Positions 46,404-54,749 of a stretch of 64,000 nucleotides of DNA are shown here, piece by piece. Location of the stretch: positions 2,232,001 to 2,296,000 of the forward strand of contig NZ_JACBZR010000001.1 in the NCBI RefSeq assembly GCF_013408335.1. Reading direction: 5' to 3'. Position 1 is the stretch's first letter, and each line of letters starts with the position of its first letter. The notes beneath the pieces were generated by a model. That model made no database searches, was not told the origin of the DNA, and saw only the letters and a program-made list of their open reading frames with translations. Position numbers and translations under genes: made by a program. This DNA comes from Nocardioides panzhihuensis (GTDB taxonomy: Bacteria; Actinomycetota; Actinomycetes; Propionibacteriales; Nocardioidaceae).

Positions 46404-47503
46404 CAGAGCTTGCACCTCTCTGCCCGGCTGTAGAAGGCCACGTTGTCGAGCTGCTTCTGGATCGCCTTGACGGCGGGCGAGTTGTCGAGCAGCTCACCGA
46501 GCGAGGGCAGCTTGATCGAGAAGTCGAGGTCGCAGAGGTAGTAGTTGTACCAGGAGCCGTAGCTGCCGATCCGTGCCTGCGACTCCAGCGTCTCCGGGAG
46601 CCGCTCGAGCGTCTTGTCGAGCAGCTTCTGGTTGCCCGGCTTGTTGAGGATGTCCACCACGCGCTTGAGCTGCTTGATGTCCTCCTTGAGGAACGGCCGT
46701 ACGTCGGTGAGCAGCCCGGCCAGCTCGTCGGTGAGGTCGCCGATCGAGGAGATCGAGTCACCGATCGCCTCCTTGTCCCGCGCCAGGTCCTTCATCCAGC
46801 CGCTGAGCTGCTGGATCAGCTCGGCGAGCTCGGTGTGGTGCTCGTTGACCGTGTTGAGCGTCTTGGACAGGTTGGTGATCACGTCCCCGATCAGCTGGTC
46901 GCGCTCGGCCAGAGCACTGGTCAGCTCCGCCGTCTCCGAGAGGAGGCTCGCGACCGTGCCGCCCTCCCCCTGCAGCACCCGGATCAGGTTGAGCGAGAGC
47001 TTGTTGACGTCCTTGGGCTGCAGCGCCTGGAACAGCGGCTGGAAGCCGTTGAAGAGCTCGGTCAGGTCGAGCGCCGGTGTGGTGTTGGCCATCGCGATCG
47101 CCTGGCCCTGCCGCAACGGCGCCGCGTCCTGCCCGGACTCCTGCGAGCCGGCGTCCTGGGTCAGCGCCAGATAGCGGTCGCCGACGAGGTTCAGGTAGCG
47201 GACCTGGGCACCGCTGGCGGTCGTCAGCGGCACCGTCTCGTCGACCCGGAAGGTGACCATCGCGTGGTCCCCGCCCTCGATCTCGACGGTGAGCACCTCT
47301 CCGACGGTGATGCCGGCGACGCGTACGTCATCTCCCTCGCTCAGGCCGGAGGCGGTGGTGAACTCGGCGCGGTAGGGCACCCGGTCGCCGAAGCCGAGGT
47401 TTCCCATGATCGAGGCCAGGGTGCCGGTGACGATGATCGACAGGACGGTGAAGATGACCAGCTTGGTCCCGGCCACCGTGGTCTTCAGATCGCGCTTGTT
47501 CAC
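46403..47503 (-). CDS. mce4B: Mce4B-type substrate-binding protein
   Basis: The second MCE protein, 366 residues: anchor (TKLVIFTVLSIIVTGTLASIM), MCE domain (YRAEFTTASGLSEGDDVRVAGITVGEVLTVE) and coiled helices (HTELAELIQQLSGWMKDLARDKEAIGD). It ends in AERCKL, with the single terminal Cys pairing possibly with CDLDF. The start is GTG 47503 in a GTGA overlap with mceA; the open frame to 47629 lies inside mceA and is a shadow. Confidence 0.93.
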   Translation of the reverse strand: MNKRDLKTTVAGTKLVIFTVLSIIVTGTLASIMGNLGFGDRVPYRAEFTTASGLSEGDDVRVAGITVGEVLTVEIEGGDHAMVTFRVDETVPLTTASGAQVRYLNLVGDRYLALTQDAGSQESGQDAAPLRQGQAIAMANTTPALDLTELFNGFQPLFQALQPKDVNKLSLNLIRVLQGEGGTVASLLSETAELTSALAERDQLIGDVITNLSKTLNTVNEHHTELAELIQQLSGWMKDLARDKEAIGDSISSIGDLTDELAGLLTDVRPFLKEDIKQLKRVVDILNKPGNQKLLDKTLERLPETLESQARIGSYGSWYNYYLCDLDFSIKLPSLGELLDNSPAVKAIQKQLDNVAFYSRAERCKL

Positions 47504-48642
47504 TGCAGACCCCCGTTCCCGGGTGCCCACGGCACGTCCTCGGTGCCGTTCTCCAGCTCGTTCGGTTCGGCCGGGACCTTCGGGTTCGGCAGCCCGGCGC
47601 ACCACGGTCCGTGACCGATCTCGCCCCACTCGGGGCGGTCGTCGCGGCCGTACGACGGCTTCTGGGTGCCGTCGAGGACCATCGTCTGGCGCACGCGGTT
47701 CTGCTGGAAGACGGTCGCCAGCAGCTCAGTGTAGTCGTCGAGGCCTCGCAGCAGGCAGGTGTACTCCGGGGAGTAGTCGGCGAGCAGCTTGAGGAGCGGG
47801 ACCGCCAGCTCGGTCTCGTACCTGATCGCCTTCTCGTTCTCGGCGAGCAGGTCCTTGGAGGAGTTGGCGACCCCGGTGACCGAGGTGAGCAGACCGCCGA
47901 GACGGGCTCGCTGCTCGGTCACCGTGTTGGCGGTGGTCGTGGTGTTCTCGAGGACCTTGACGAGGTCGGGGGCGGCCATGGAGTAGGTCTCCGCGACGTC
48001 GGCCATGTCCTCGAGATCGCGTTCGAGGGTGGGGAGGTGGACGTTCATCTTCTCGAGGTAGTCGTTGAGCTGGACCATCGTCTCGCCGAGCTTCTCCCCG
48101 TTGCCGGAGAGCGCGGTGGCGAGGGCGTGCAGGGTGCTGTTGAGGTCCTGGGGCCGGATGGACTTCAGCAGCGGGAAGAGCCGGGCCAGGATCACGTCGA
48201 GCTCGACGCTGGTGCGGACCCGGTCGGCGGGGATCACGGTGCCGTCGCTCAGCGCGCCGGTCCGCTCTCCCTCGGGGTCGATGAACTCGACGTACTTCTG
48301 CCCGAACAGCGTCGTCGGCTTGATCGCGACGCTGACGTTGGCGGGGATCTGCTCGGCCTGCTCCGGCTCCAGACCGAGCTCGATGACGGCCAGCTTGCCG
48401 TCCTGGCGGATCTCGCGGATCTGTCCGACGATGACGCCGTGCATGCGTACGTCGCCGTAGCGCGGCAGCTGCAGGCCGGCCCGGTCGGCCTGCACGCTGA
48501 CAGTGGTGAACTGCACGAACGCCTTCTGGTAGATCGCCACGCAGAGGGTGATCAGCAGGGCGAGGGTCACCGTGAAGGCGATCCCGGAGACGAAGAGCTT
48601 GGTGTGCTCGGCGCGGGTGTCGCGCTGGATTCCCATCAGCAT
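47500..48642 (-). CDS. mce4A: Mce4A-type substrate-binding protein
   Basis: The first MCE protein of the importer, 380 residues: anchor (KLFVSGIAFTVTLALLITLCVAIYQ), MCE domain (VSVQADRAGLQLPRYGDVRMHGVIVGQIREI ... TLFGQKYVEFIDPEG), and helices (HALATALSGNGEKLGETMVQL). A Cys pair (YTCLLRG and HGPWCAG) is found in the C-terminal part, as in other MceA proteins. The ATG at 48642 is used; ATG 48636 is an alternative. It lies 16 bases after yrbE4B. Confidence 0.93.
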   Translation of the reverse strand: MLMGIQRDTRAEHTKLFVSGIAFTVTLALLITLCVAIYQKAFVQFTTVSVQADRAGLQLPRYGDVRMHGVIVGQIREIRQDGKLAVIELGLEPEQAEQIPANVSVAIKPTTLFGQKYVEFIDPEGERTGALSDGTVIPADRVRTSVELDVILARLFPLLKSIRPQDLNSTLHALATALSGNGEKLGETMVQLNDYLEKMNVHLPTLERDLEDMADVAETYSMAAPDLVKVLENTTTTANTVTEQRARLGGLLTSVTGVANSSKDLLAENEKAIRYETELAVPLLKLLADYSPEYTCLLRGLDDYTELLATVFQQNRVRQTMVLDGTQKPSYGRDDRPEWGEIGHGPWCAGLPNPKVPAEPNELENGTEDVPWAPGNGGLQ

Positions 48643-48658
48643 GTGGATCGCCCCACCC

Positions 48659-49501
48659 TCATCCCGTGATCCGCACGGTGGTCGTGGAACCCCAGATCGC
48701 GAAGCTCAGGAAGAAGTCCGCGACCACGACGGTGACGATGGACGTACGGATCGCCTTGCCGACCGCGATGCCGACCCCGGCCGGGCCGCCGGAGGCGGTG
48801 TAGCCGTAGTAGCAGTGGATCAGGATGATCGCGACCGCGAGGATGATCAGCTTGAGGAAGCTGTAGAGGATGTCGATCGGCGGCAGGAACGCCAGGAAGT
48901 AGTGGTCGTAGGTGCCGCCGGACTGCCCGTACATCAGCGTGGTGATCAGCCGAGGGCTGAGGTAGGAGGCGCACAGGGCGACGATGTAGAGCGGGATGAC
49001 GGCCAAGAACCCGGCGATCATCCGGGTGGTGACCAGGTAGGGAAGGCTCGGCACGCCCATCGCCTCGAGCGCGTCGATCTCCTCCGAGATCCGCATCGCG
49101 CCGAGCCTCGCGGTGTAGCCGCAGCCGACGGTCGCGGCGAGCGCGATCGCGGAGATCAGCGGCGCGACCTCGCGGGTGTTGAAGAAGGCCGAGATGAACG
49201 CGGAGAACTTCGCGACACCGATCTGGCTCAGGCTCGCGTAGCCCTGGATGCCGACCTCGGAGCCGGCGAAGAAGGCCATGAACGCGATCACGCCGACGGT
49301 GCCGGCGATCATCGTCAGGCCACCGGCACCGAAGGCGACCTCGGCCAGGATGTTGAGCACCTCACGCTTGTAACGGCGCACGGTGCGCGGCGCCCAGGCC
49401 AGGGCCTTGGCGTAGAAGAGCAGCTGGTCGCCATAGCCCTCGACGGCCTGGCGCTGCTCCTTGACTATCTGGATGCCCACCTGGGCGAGCGTGTTGGACA
49501 C
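48659..49501 (-). CDS. yrbE4B: YrbE4B-type MCE permease
   Basis: A 280-residue MlaE-family integral membrane permease of the Mce4 sterol importer. It has four to six membrane segments (for example GLTMIAGTVGVIAFMAFFAG and RMIAGFLAVIPLYIVALCAS) and the ABC-coupling loop MRISEEIDALEAMGVPSLPYLV, which contacts the ATPase. It pairs with YrbE4A; the ATPase (MceG/MlaF) is not in the window, as in mycobacteria where it is encoded elsewhere. The start is GTG 49501 with a poor ribosome site, so it relies on coupling to yrbE4A seven bases upstream. Confidence 0.94.
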   Translation of the reverse strand: MSNTLAQVGIQIVKEQRQAVEGYGDQLLFYAKALAWAPRTVRRYKREVLNILAEVAFGAGGLTMIAGTVGVIAFMAFFAGSEVGIQGYASLSQIGVAKFSAFISAFFNTREVAPLISAIALAATVGCGYTARLGAMRISEEIDALEAMGVPSLPYLVTTRMIAGFLAVIPLYIVALCASYLSPRLITTLMYGQSGGTYDHYFLAFLPPIDILYSFLKLIILAVAIILIHCYYGYTASGGPAGVGIAVGKAIRTSIVTVVVADFFLSFAIWGSTTTVRITG

Positions 49502-49508
49502 GGGGGGA

Positions 49509-50282
49509 TCACAACCCGTCCTGAGGAACGATCTGGAAGTAGATGGCGGTCATGATGGAGTTCAGGACGAACAGCATCATGAACGCGATGATCACGGCCT
49601 CGTTGACCGCTCGGCCGACGCCGCTGGGGCCGCCTTGGGCGTTGAGGCCGTTGTAGGCGCCGATGATCGCGGCCAGGAAGCCGAAAAGCGCTGCCTTGAC
49701 CATCGAGATGTAGAGGTCCGGAAGACTTGCGAGGGCCGTGAAGCTCGACAGGAACGCACCGGCCGAGCCGCCCTGGATGATCACCGTGAAGAAGTAGCCG
49801 CCACCGATCCCGGTCGCGATGACGATCCCGTTGATCATCACCGAGACGAACAGGCAGGCGAGCACCCGAGGGACCACCAGCCGGATCACCGGGTCGATGC
49901 CCAGCACCTCCATGGCGTCGATCTCCTCGCGGATCTTGCGTGATCCCATGTCGGAGCAGATCGCTGACCCGGCGGCCCCGGCGATGATCAGCGCGGCCGC
50001 CATCGGCGCCGCCTCCCTGACCACCGCCAGCACCGCCGTCGCACCGGCGAACGACTGAGCCCCGAGCTGGCCGGCGAGGTTGCCGACCTGCAGCGAGATG
50101 ACCGCACCGAACGGGATCGAGACCAGGACCGCGGGCAACATCGTCACGCTGGCGATGAACCAGGCCTGCTCGAGGAACTCCCGGAACTGGAACTTGGTCG
50201 TGAAGGCCCCCTTGACGACCTCTCCGGTCATCAGGCCCATCCCGCCGACGCCTCGCACCAGCGAGACGAACTGCACTGCCAT
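49509..50282 (-). CDS. yrbE4A: YrbE4A-type MCE permease
   Basis: A 257-residue MlaE-family permease, first gene of the Mce4 operon. Hydrophobic segments alternate with conserved loops; the coupling loop reads MGSRKIREEIDAMEVLGIDPVIRLVVPR, and the GGPSGVGRAVNEAVI stretch precedes the last membrane helix. ATG 50282 has GAAAGGTG upstream. The operator at 50332, 50 bases upstream, places the whole importer under KstR, matching the KstR control of mce4 in mycobacteria and Rhodococcus. Confidence 0.94.
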   Translation of the reverse strand: MAVQFVSLVRGVGGMGLMTGEVVKGAFTTKFQFREFLEQAWFIASVTMLPAVLVSIPFGAVISLQVGNLAGQLGAQSFAGATAVLAVVREAAPMAAALIIAGAAGSAICSDMGSRKIREEIDAMEVLGIDPVIRLVVPRVLACLFVSVMINGIVIATGIGGGYFFTVIIQGGSAGAFLSSFTALASLPDLYISMVKAALFGFLAAIIGAYNGLNAQGGPSGVGRAVNEAVIIAFMMLFVLNSIMTAIYFQIVPQDGL

Positions 50283-50331
50283 AGTTCACCTTTCGCGGGT
50301 CTTGTGACTCGGCTCACGTTCAGGCCAGTAG

Positions 50332-50345
50332 TAGAACATGTTTCA
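50332..50345. promoter_or_regulatory. KstR-type operator for mce4 operon
   Basis: TAGAACATGTTTCA matches the consensus. On the minus strand it runs into TACTAC, one base off the TANNNT box seen at the other sites, so this promoter may be weaker or use a different -10. Confidence 0.87.
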
Positions 50346-50412
50346 GTTCTGAGGGCAACGACCCGTCCCCCGACATGCCGCCGAACAGGGTGGGAGGTAT
50401 CTGCTTCCAACG

Positions 50413-50436
50413 ACTTACCCGTCAGTAAGTGACGGG
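50413..50436. promoter_or_regulatory. Two overlapping palindromes, probable operator
   Basis: ACTTACCCGTCAGTAAGT (50413-50430) has perfect ACTTAC/GTAAGT arms, and CCCGTCAGTAAGTGACGGG (50418-50436) has perfect seven-base arms. The two share their middle. This is the size of a TetR or MerR-type operator and belongs to an unidentified regulator. Confidence 0.5.
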
Positions 50437-50600
50437 AGTCACAGATCCTCCACCCCTGAGCAGAGGCCGTGAAGGGCGTTCTCGCATGCTGGTCCGGGGC
50501 GGTCAGGCAGGCTGGGAACCATGGGCGCGCGCATCAGCATCGAGCAGCGGGCCGCACCGGTGTGTCTCGACGCCGCGCGCCCGTTAGATTGGGGAATGTG

Positions 50601-51875
50601 ATGAGACTGTCGCCGGGGGGCGTCATGAGGTTCCTACGCCGCCTGCTCCTCGCCGTCTTCGGCGTGCCGCTGGCGCTAGCCGTCGTGATGAGCCTCGTCG
50701 ACGCCTACCGCAGCCGGGGAAAGCACGGCAGACGAGCCAAGCCGTTCCCGGTGACACCGCCGCGGACCAACAGCGTCGGCGACGGCACGGTGACGACCTA
50801 CACCTTCGGCAACGACCTCTATGAGGACATGATCGCCGCGATCGACGGCGCCAAGAAGCAGGTCCTCCTCGAGACCTACATCTGGAAGGGCGACGAGATC
50901 GGTCAGCGGTTCAAGCAGGCCCTGGCCGCGGCGACCGAACGCGGGGTCGAGGTCTACTGCATCTACGACGAGCTCGCCAACATGGTGGTGCCGGCCCGCT
51001 TCAAGCGCTTCCCCCCGGGGATGCACGTGCTGCGCTACCCCACCTACGCGGCGGGCTGGCGCTTCTTCGACCTCTCGCGCTACGGCCGCGACCACCGCAA
51101 GATCCTGGTCGTCGACGACACCGTCGGGTTCGTCGGCGGCTACAACATCGGGGATGCGTACGCCACCGAGTGGCGCGACACGCACGTTCGTATCACCGGC
51201 CCCGGGGTGTGGGACCTGCGCCGCGCGTTCGCGGACTTCTGGAACCTCAACCGGCGGCGGCCGCACCCGCTGTCTCGCCGGACCGCCCACGAGGGCCCGC
51301 TGCTCATCGAGACCGCCCCCTCCTGGGACCCCGACATCCGGTTCCACCGCAACGTACCCCGGCTGTGGATGTTCCCGATCCGCTCGATGTATCTCGAGGC
51401 GATCAACCGGGCATCGCGCAACGTCTACCTGACCACCGCCTACTTCGTCCCCGACGAGGACTTCGTGGACGCGCTCAAGGCCGCGGCCCGGCGCGGGGTC
51501 GACGTACGCATCCTGCTGCCGCTGAAGTCGAACCACATCGTCGTCGACTGGATCTCGCGAGGCTACTTCTCCCAGCTGCTCGGCTCGGGCGTGCGGATCC
51601 TGCGCTTCAAGGACGCGATGATCCACGCCAAGACGGCCACCGTCGACGGGTTCTGGTCGACCGTCGGCACCGCCAACATCGACCGGCTCTCCCTGACCGG
51701 CAACTACGAGATCAACCTGGAGATCTTCGACCGCGACGTCGCCAAGCAGATGGAGGAGATCTTCTCCCGCGACGAGTCCAACGCGATCGAGCTGACCGCC
51801 GAGGAGTGGGCGGCGCGCGAGATCCACCGCAAGTTCACCGAGCTCGTCCTCACTCCCTTGAGGCCGCTGCTCTGA
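50601..51875 (+). CDS. Phospholipase D family, cardiolipin-synthase-like
   Basis: A 424-residue membrane-anchored PLD-family protein. After one membrane segment (residues 10-32, LLLAVFGVPLALAVVMSLV) come two HKD catalytic motifs: HRKILVVD at about 163-170 and HAKTATVD at about 340-347, each followed by Gly/Asn-rich GGYN and GTANID. This is the layout of cardiolipin synthases, which join two phosphatidylglycerol molecules. The N-terminal membrane part is shorter than in E. coli ClsA. ATG 50601 is used; ATG 50625 is possible. There is no link to the sterol genes apart from position. Confidence 0.88.
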   Translation: MRLSPGGVMRFLRRLLLAVFGVPLALAVVMSLVDAYRSRGKHGRRAKPFPVTPPRTNSVGDGTVTTYTFGNDLYEDMIAAIDGAKKQVLLETYIWKGDEIGQRFKQALAAATERGVEVYCIYDELANMVVPARFKRFPPGMHVLRYPTYAAGWRFFDLSRYGRDHRKILVVDDTVGFVGGYNIGDAYATEWRDTHVRITGPGVWDLRRAFADFWNLNRRRPHPLSRRTAHEGPLLIETAPSWDPDIRFHRNVPRLWMFPIRSMYLEAINRASRNVYLTTAYFVPDEDFVDALKAAARRGVDVRILLPLKSNHIVVDWISRGYFSQLLGSGVRILRFKDAMIHAKTATVDGFWSTVGTANIDRLSLTGNYEINLEIFDRDVAKQMEEIFSRDESNAIELTAEEWAAREIHRKFTELVLTPLRPLL

Positions 51876-51898
51876 CCCCAAGGCAGTAATTCAGATAG

Positions 51899-52804
51899 TC
51901 AGCGAGGCAGATGCGTCCGCGGCGACATCCGCGGCCCCCGGCGCGGCCGCTTTCCGGCACCCCGGTAGATGAGGGCGACGACGCGGGCACGATGCGGCCG
52001 GAACCGCTCCAGATAGTCGCGGAGCCGGTCGTCGTCCCAGGGCTCGTTGGTCAGCGCCCAGCCGACGTCCTTGGCGATGTGGTAGTCGCCGAAGCTGACC
52101 GCGTCGGGATCACCGAACGCTCGCTGGCGCACCTCGGCCACGGTCCACTCCCCTATCCCCGGGATGGTGGTCAGCCGCCGCTCGACCTCCTCACCAGGCA
52201 GGCCGGCAGTCCGCTCGATGGCCGGCGCGACCCTCGCCGCCTGGAGAACGGTCTTGGAGCGGGCATGGTCCACCGGCAGACGCAGCCACTCCCAGCTCGG
52301 GACCGTCCGGAGCCGCTCAGGTGACGGCTGCAGACGCAGCCCGTGGTCGGCCCCCGGCCCGGGAGCGACCTCGCCGAATCGCCTGACCAGGTTGCCGAAG
52401 CCGCGGAACGCCTCGGTGCTGGTCACCTTCTGCTCGAGGATCGAGGGCACCAGCGCCTCCATCACCAGCCCCGTCCGCCCGAAACGCGGCACCTCGAAGC
52501 GCTCCATCAGGGTCGCCAGCAACGGGTCGTCGGTGTGGAACTCCTCGGGGTGGTCGTCCGCCCCGAGCAGGGCCGGTACGTGGGCCAGCGCCCACTCGGC
52601 GCCCTCCCCCCACGCCTCGGCCTCCACCTCGGTGTCACGCTGGCGCAGCCTGAGCGTGGCAGGACCCTGCGGCGTACGCACGGCTCGCCAGTGGTCCTCG
52701 CCGATGATCTTGTACGTCGGGTCGCCCGGCCCGCGTCGAAGCGGGCGCAGCATCGCTGCGAGACCGACGGCATGGCCCGGGCGGACCGTCCGCTGCGCGC
52801 TCAT
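51899..52804 (-). CDS. AlkA-type DNA-3-methyladenine glycosylase (HhH-GPD)
   Basis: A 301-residue base-excision glycosylase that removes alkylated bases from DNA. The helix-hairpin-helix and catalytic region read TIPGIGEWTVAEV, followed by FGDYHI in which the Asp is the catalytic acid. The preceding ILEQKVTSTEAFRGFGNLVRRFG is the typical HhH-GPD helix. The first 100 residues form an N-terminal domain without the methyltransferase found in Ada-type fusions. It converges on the PLD gene with 23 bases between and has no visible operon partner. Confidence 0.9.
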   Translation of the reverse strand: MSAQRTVRPGHAVGLAAMLRPLRRGPGDPTYKIIGEDHWRAVRTPQGPATLRLRQRDTEVEAEAWGEGAEWALAHVPALLGADDHPEEFHTDDPLLATLMERFEVPRFGRTGLVMEALVPSILEQKVTSTEAFRGFGNLVRRFGEVAPGPGADHGLRLQPSPERLRTVPSWEWLRLPVDHARSKTVLQAARVAPAIERTAGLPGEEVERRLTTIPGIGEWTVAEVRQRAFGDPDAVSFGDYHIAKDVGWALTNEPWDDDRLRDYLERFRPHRARVVALIYRGAGKRPRRGPRMSPRTHLPR

Positions 52805-52880
52805 GCCGCCGCCTCGGTAGGGCGCCGCGAAGAATACCGAGGCAGCAGCCTGAGAATCATCGTCGCTCGCTGGCGCTCGC

Positions 52881-54284
52881 TCATGCCTCGAGGCTAGCCC
52901 GCGGGATGACCCGGCTGGTCGTCAGATGGGTCGCGCGGCCGGCCGGGTCTCGACCGGTGAAGCCGAAGACGTGGTGGGCTCCGTGCAGGGCCTCGGCGGT
53001 GACGACCTGGTCGGCGGCGTACGGGACGACCTGGTAGCGCACCGGCTCGTCGCCGACCGCGGCGGCCTCGGGGCCGGGGACCTCCTCGACCCAGAGCCGG
53101 CCGTCGGGGTGCCGGCACAGCGTCCAGTCGACGATCCGGGCGCGGTAGGTGCCGAGCAGGCGGGCGGCGTCGAAGCCGGGTGGCGGCTGTCGCGGTGGCG
53201 CCGGGTCGGCCGCGACCCGGACGCCGGCGAGGTCGTCGAGGAGATGGCCGACGACGTCGTGGTAGAGCCCGTGCGTGTCGCCGCCGTTGGTGAGCAGCGC
53301 GACCGCGAGGCCGTGCTCGGGCACCATCCGGAAGAACGCCGACTGCCCGATCGTCTGGCCGTCGTGGCCGACGATCCCCTGGCTGGTGTCGTCGAGGGAC
53401 CAGCCCAGGCCGCGCGCGTCGGATCGGGTGGAGGCGGGATGGTCGACCTGCCGCGCGAGCACCTCGGCGCAGGAGGCTGCCGAGACGACCCGGGTGCCGT
53501 CGTGGGCGACGCCGCCCGACAGATGCATCGCGGCATAGCCGAGCAGGTCGCGTACGCGCATCGAGAGCATCGCCCCGACCGGGCCGCTGGCACGGGCCAT
53601 CCCCCAGGCGGGGCCCGGTCGGAGGACGTGGTCGGGGGCCGGGTCGATGTGCCCCATCGCGGCGCGGAACCTGATCGCGTCGTAGGCCGTGGTGGCGAAG
53701 TGGGTGAGGCCCATCGGCGCCGCGAGCCGCTCCTGGAGCGCGCGGTCCCAGGTGGTTCCGCGCACGACCTCGACGAGGCGCCCCAGGACGGCGAACCCCG
53801 TGTTGGAGTAGGAGAACCGCTCCCCCGGGGCGAAGATCTGCGGCAGGTCGCCCATCGAGGCGACGAACCGCTCGACCGCGTCGTCGCCGGGCCCGTGGTC
53901 GGTGAAGACGTCGCCCTCGAAGCCGGCGGTGTGAGAGAGCAGGTGACGGACGGTGATAGTCCGGGTGGCATCCTCGTCGGCGACCGCGAAGCCCGGCAGG
54001 TGGCGGACGATCTCGTCGTCGAGCCCGACCCTGCCCTCGTCGACGAGCTGCATCACCAGGTCGGTGGTCCACAGCTTGGTGATCGAGCCGACCTGGAACA
54101 GCGCGTCGGCGGTCGCCTCCACGCCGGTGTCGAGATTGAGTACGCCGCTCGCGTGGTCGACCACCTGCCCGTCGTGGAGGACCCCGACGGCTGCGGCAGG
54201 AACCCGGCGCCGTCTCAGCAGGCTCGGCAGCTCGTCCTGGAGCCAGGCGCGGGTGGCGGCGAGGGACGTGGGCCGAGAGCTCAT
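52881..54284 (-). CDS. Beta-lactamase-family serine hydrolase
   Basis: A 467-residue class C-like serine hydrolase (esterase, D-aminopeptidase or lactamase fold). The catalytic SITK (Ser67, Lys70) and YSN (Tyr159-Ser160-Asn161) motifs are clear; the third motif is VGHDGQTIG in place of Lys-Thr-Gly. The last 110 residues form a lipocalin-like beta domain (TYRARIVDWTLCRHPDGRLWVEEV ... LTTSRVI). There is no signal peptide, so it is probably cytoplasmic. It overlaps the MarR gene by four bases and is likely under its control. The substrate is unknown. Confidence 0.88.
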   Translation of the reverse strand: MSSRPTSLAATRAWLQDELPSLLRRRRVPAAAVGVLHDGQVVDHASGVLNLDTGVEATADALFQVGSITKLWTTDLVMQLVDEGRVGLDDEIVRHLPGFAVADEDATRTITVRHLLSHTAGFEGDVFTDHGPGDDAVERFVASMGDLPQIFAPGERFSYSNTGFAVLGRLVEVVRGTTWDRALQERLAAPMGLTHFATTAYDAIRFRAAMGHIDPAPDHVLRPGPAWGMARASGPVGAMLSMRVRDLLGYAAMHLSGGVAHDGTRVVSAASCAEVLARQVDHPASTRSDARGLGWSLDDTSQGIVGHDGQTIGQSAFFRMVPEHGLAVALLTNGGDTHGLYHDVVGHLLDDLAGVRVAADPAPPRQPPPGFDAARLLGTYRARIVDWTLCRHPDGRLWVEEVPGPEAAAVGDEPVRYQVVPYAADQVVTAEALHGAHHVFGFTGRDPAGRATHLTTSRVIPRASLEA

Positions 54285-54697
54285 CGGCCGGCCTCCGCGA
54301 GAGCCGTCAGCGCGCGCTCGAACGCCGCCCGGTCGGCCGGGTCGAGGTCGGCCAGCAGCTCGGTCTCCATGGTCCCGATGGCCTCGCGACACCTGCGGAG
54401 GACCTCGGCGCCGGCGGAGGTCAAGGAGACGATCCGGTTGCGACGGTCGGCCGGGTCGGGCCGGCGAGCGACCATGCCCTCGGCCTCGAGCCGGTCCAGG
54501 TTGCCGATCAGCCGGGTCTTGTCGCGGCCCGTGGTCGCGGCGAGCTGGGCCTGCGTGGGTGCGTCCGACTCGGCCAGCACGGTCAGCACCGCGTAGTCCC
54601 ACATCTCCAGCCCGGCAGCCTCGAGGATCGGCTTCTCGCGAGCCATCACCTCGCGCATCAGACGGGACAGCAGGAAGCCGAGCTCGGGTCGATCCAC
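54281..54697 (-). CDS. MarR-family regulator
   Basis: A 138-residue MarR regulator with the winged-helix DNA-binding region TQAQLAATTGRDKTRLIGNLDRLEAEGMVARRPDPADRRNRIVSLTSAG at residues 48-95, split here into helix, recognition helix (KTRLIGNLDRLE) and wing (DPADRRNR). It overlaps the serine hydrolase gene and lies divergent from the TIGR03086 gene across 52 bases that contain an inverted repeat, so it probably regulates both and itself. The ligand is unknown. Confidence 0.9.
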   Translation of the reverse strand: MDRPELGFLLSRLMREVMAREKPILEAAGLEMWDYAVLTVLAESDAPTQAQLAATTGRDKTRLIGNLDRLEAEGMVARRPDPADRRNRIVSLTSAGAEVLRRCREAIGTMETELLADLDPADRAAFERALTALAEAGR

Positions 54698-54711
54698 CGC
54701 AGAAGCCTAAC

Positions 54712-54735
54712 CGTTCGACAGATCGTCTACGAACG
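54712..54735. promoter_or_regulatory. Inverted repeat between marR and TIGR03086 gene
   Basis: CGTTCG (54712-54717) and CGAACG (54730-54735) are perfect inverted halves, 18 bases apart, with a second pair ATCGT/ACGAT overlapping at 54722-54743. The place between two divergent starts suits the adjacent MarR protein. Confidence 0.5.
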
Positions 54736-54749
54736 CATACGATCAGCAG

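Larger units (their letters stand above)
50283..50600. other. Divergent intergenic region of mce4 and PLD genes
   Basis: These 318 bases hold the KstR-type operator (50332-50345), an unexplained double palindrome (50413-50436) and the promoter region of the rightward PLD-family gene. No convincing gene is seen; the open frame from 50469 only extends the PLD gene and has no ribosome site. Confidence 0.6.

Noticed and set aside
46403..47629. Longer start for mce4B at 47629
   Set aside because: The extra N-terminus lies inside mce4A and is Arg/Gly-rich; GTG 47503 gives the expected anchor and a GTGA overlap.
50469..50600. N-terminal extension of the PLD-family protein
   Set aside because: The 44 extra residues are Arg/Ala-rich without a ribosome site; ATG 50601 has GGGGA at proper spacing just before the membrane helix.
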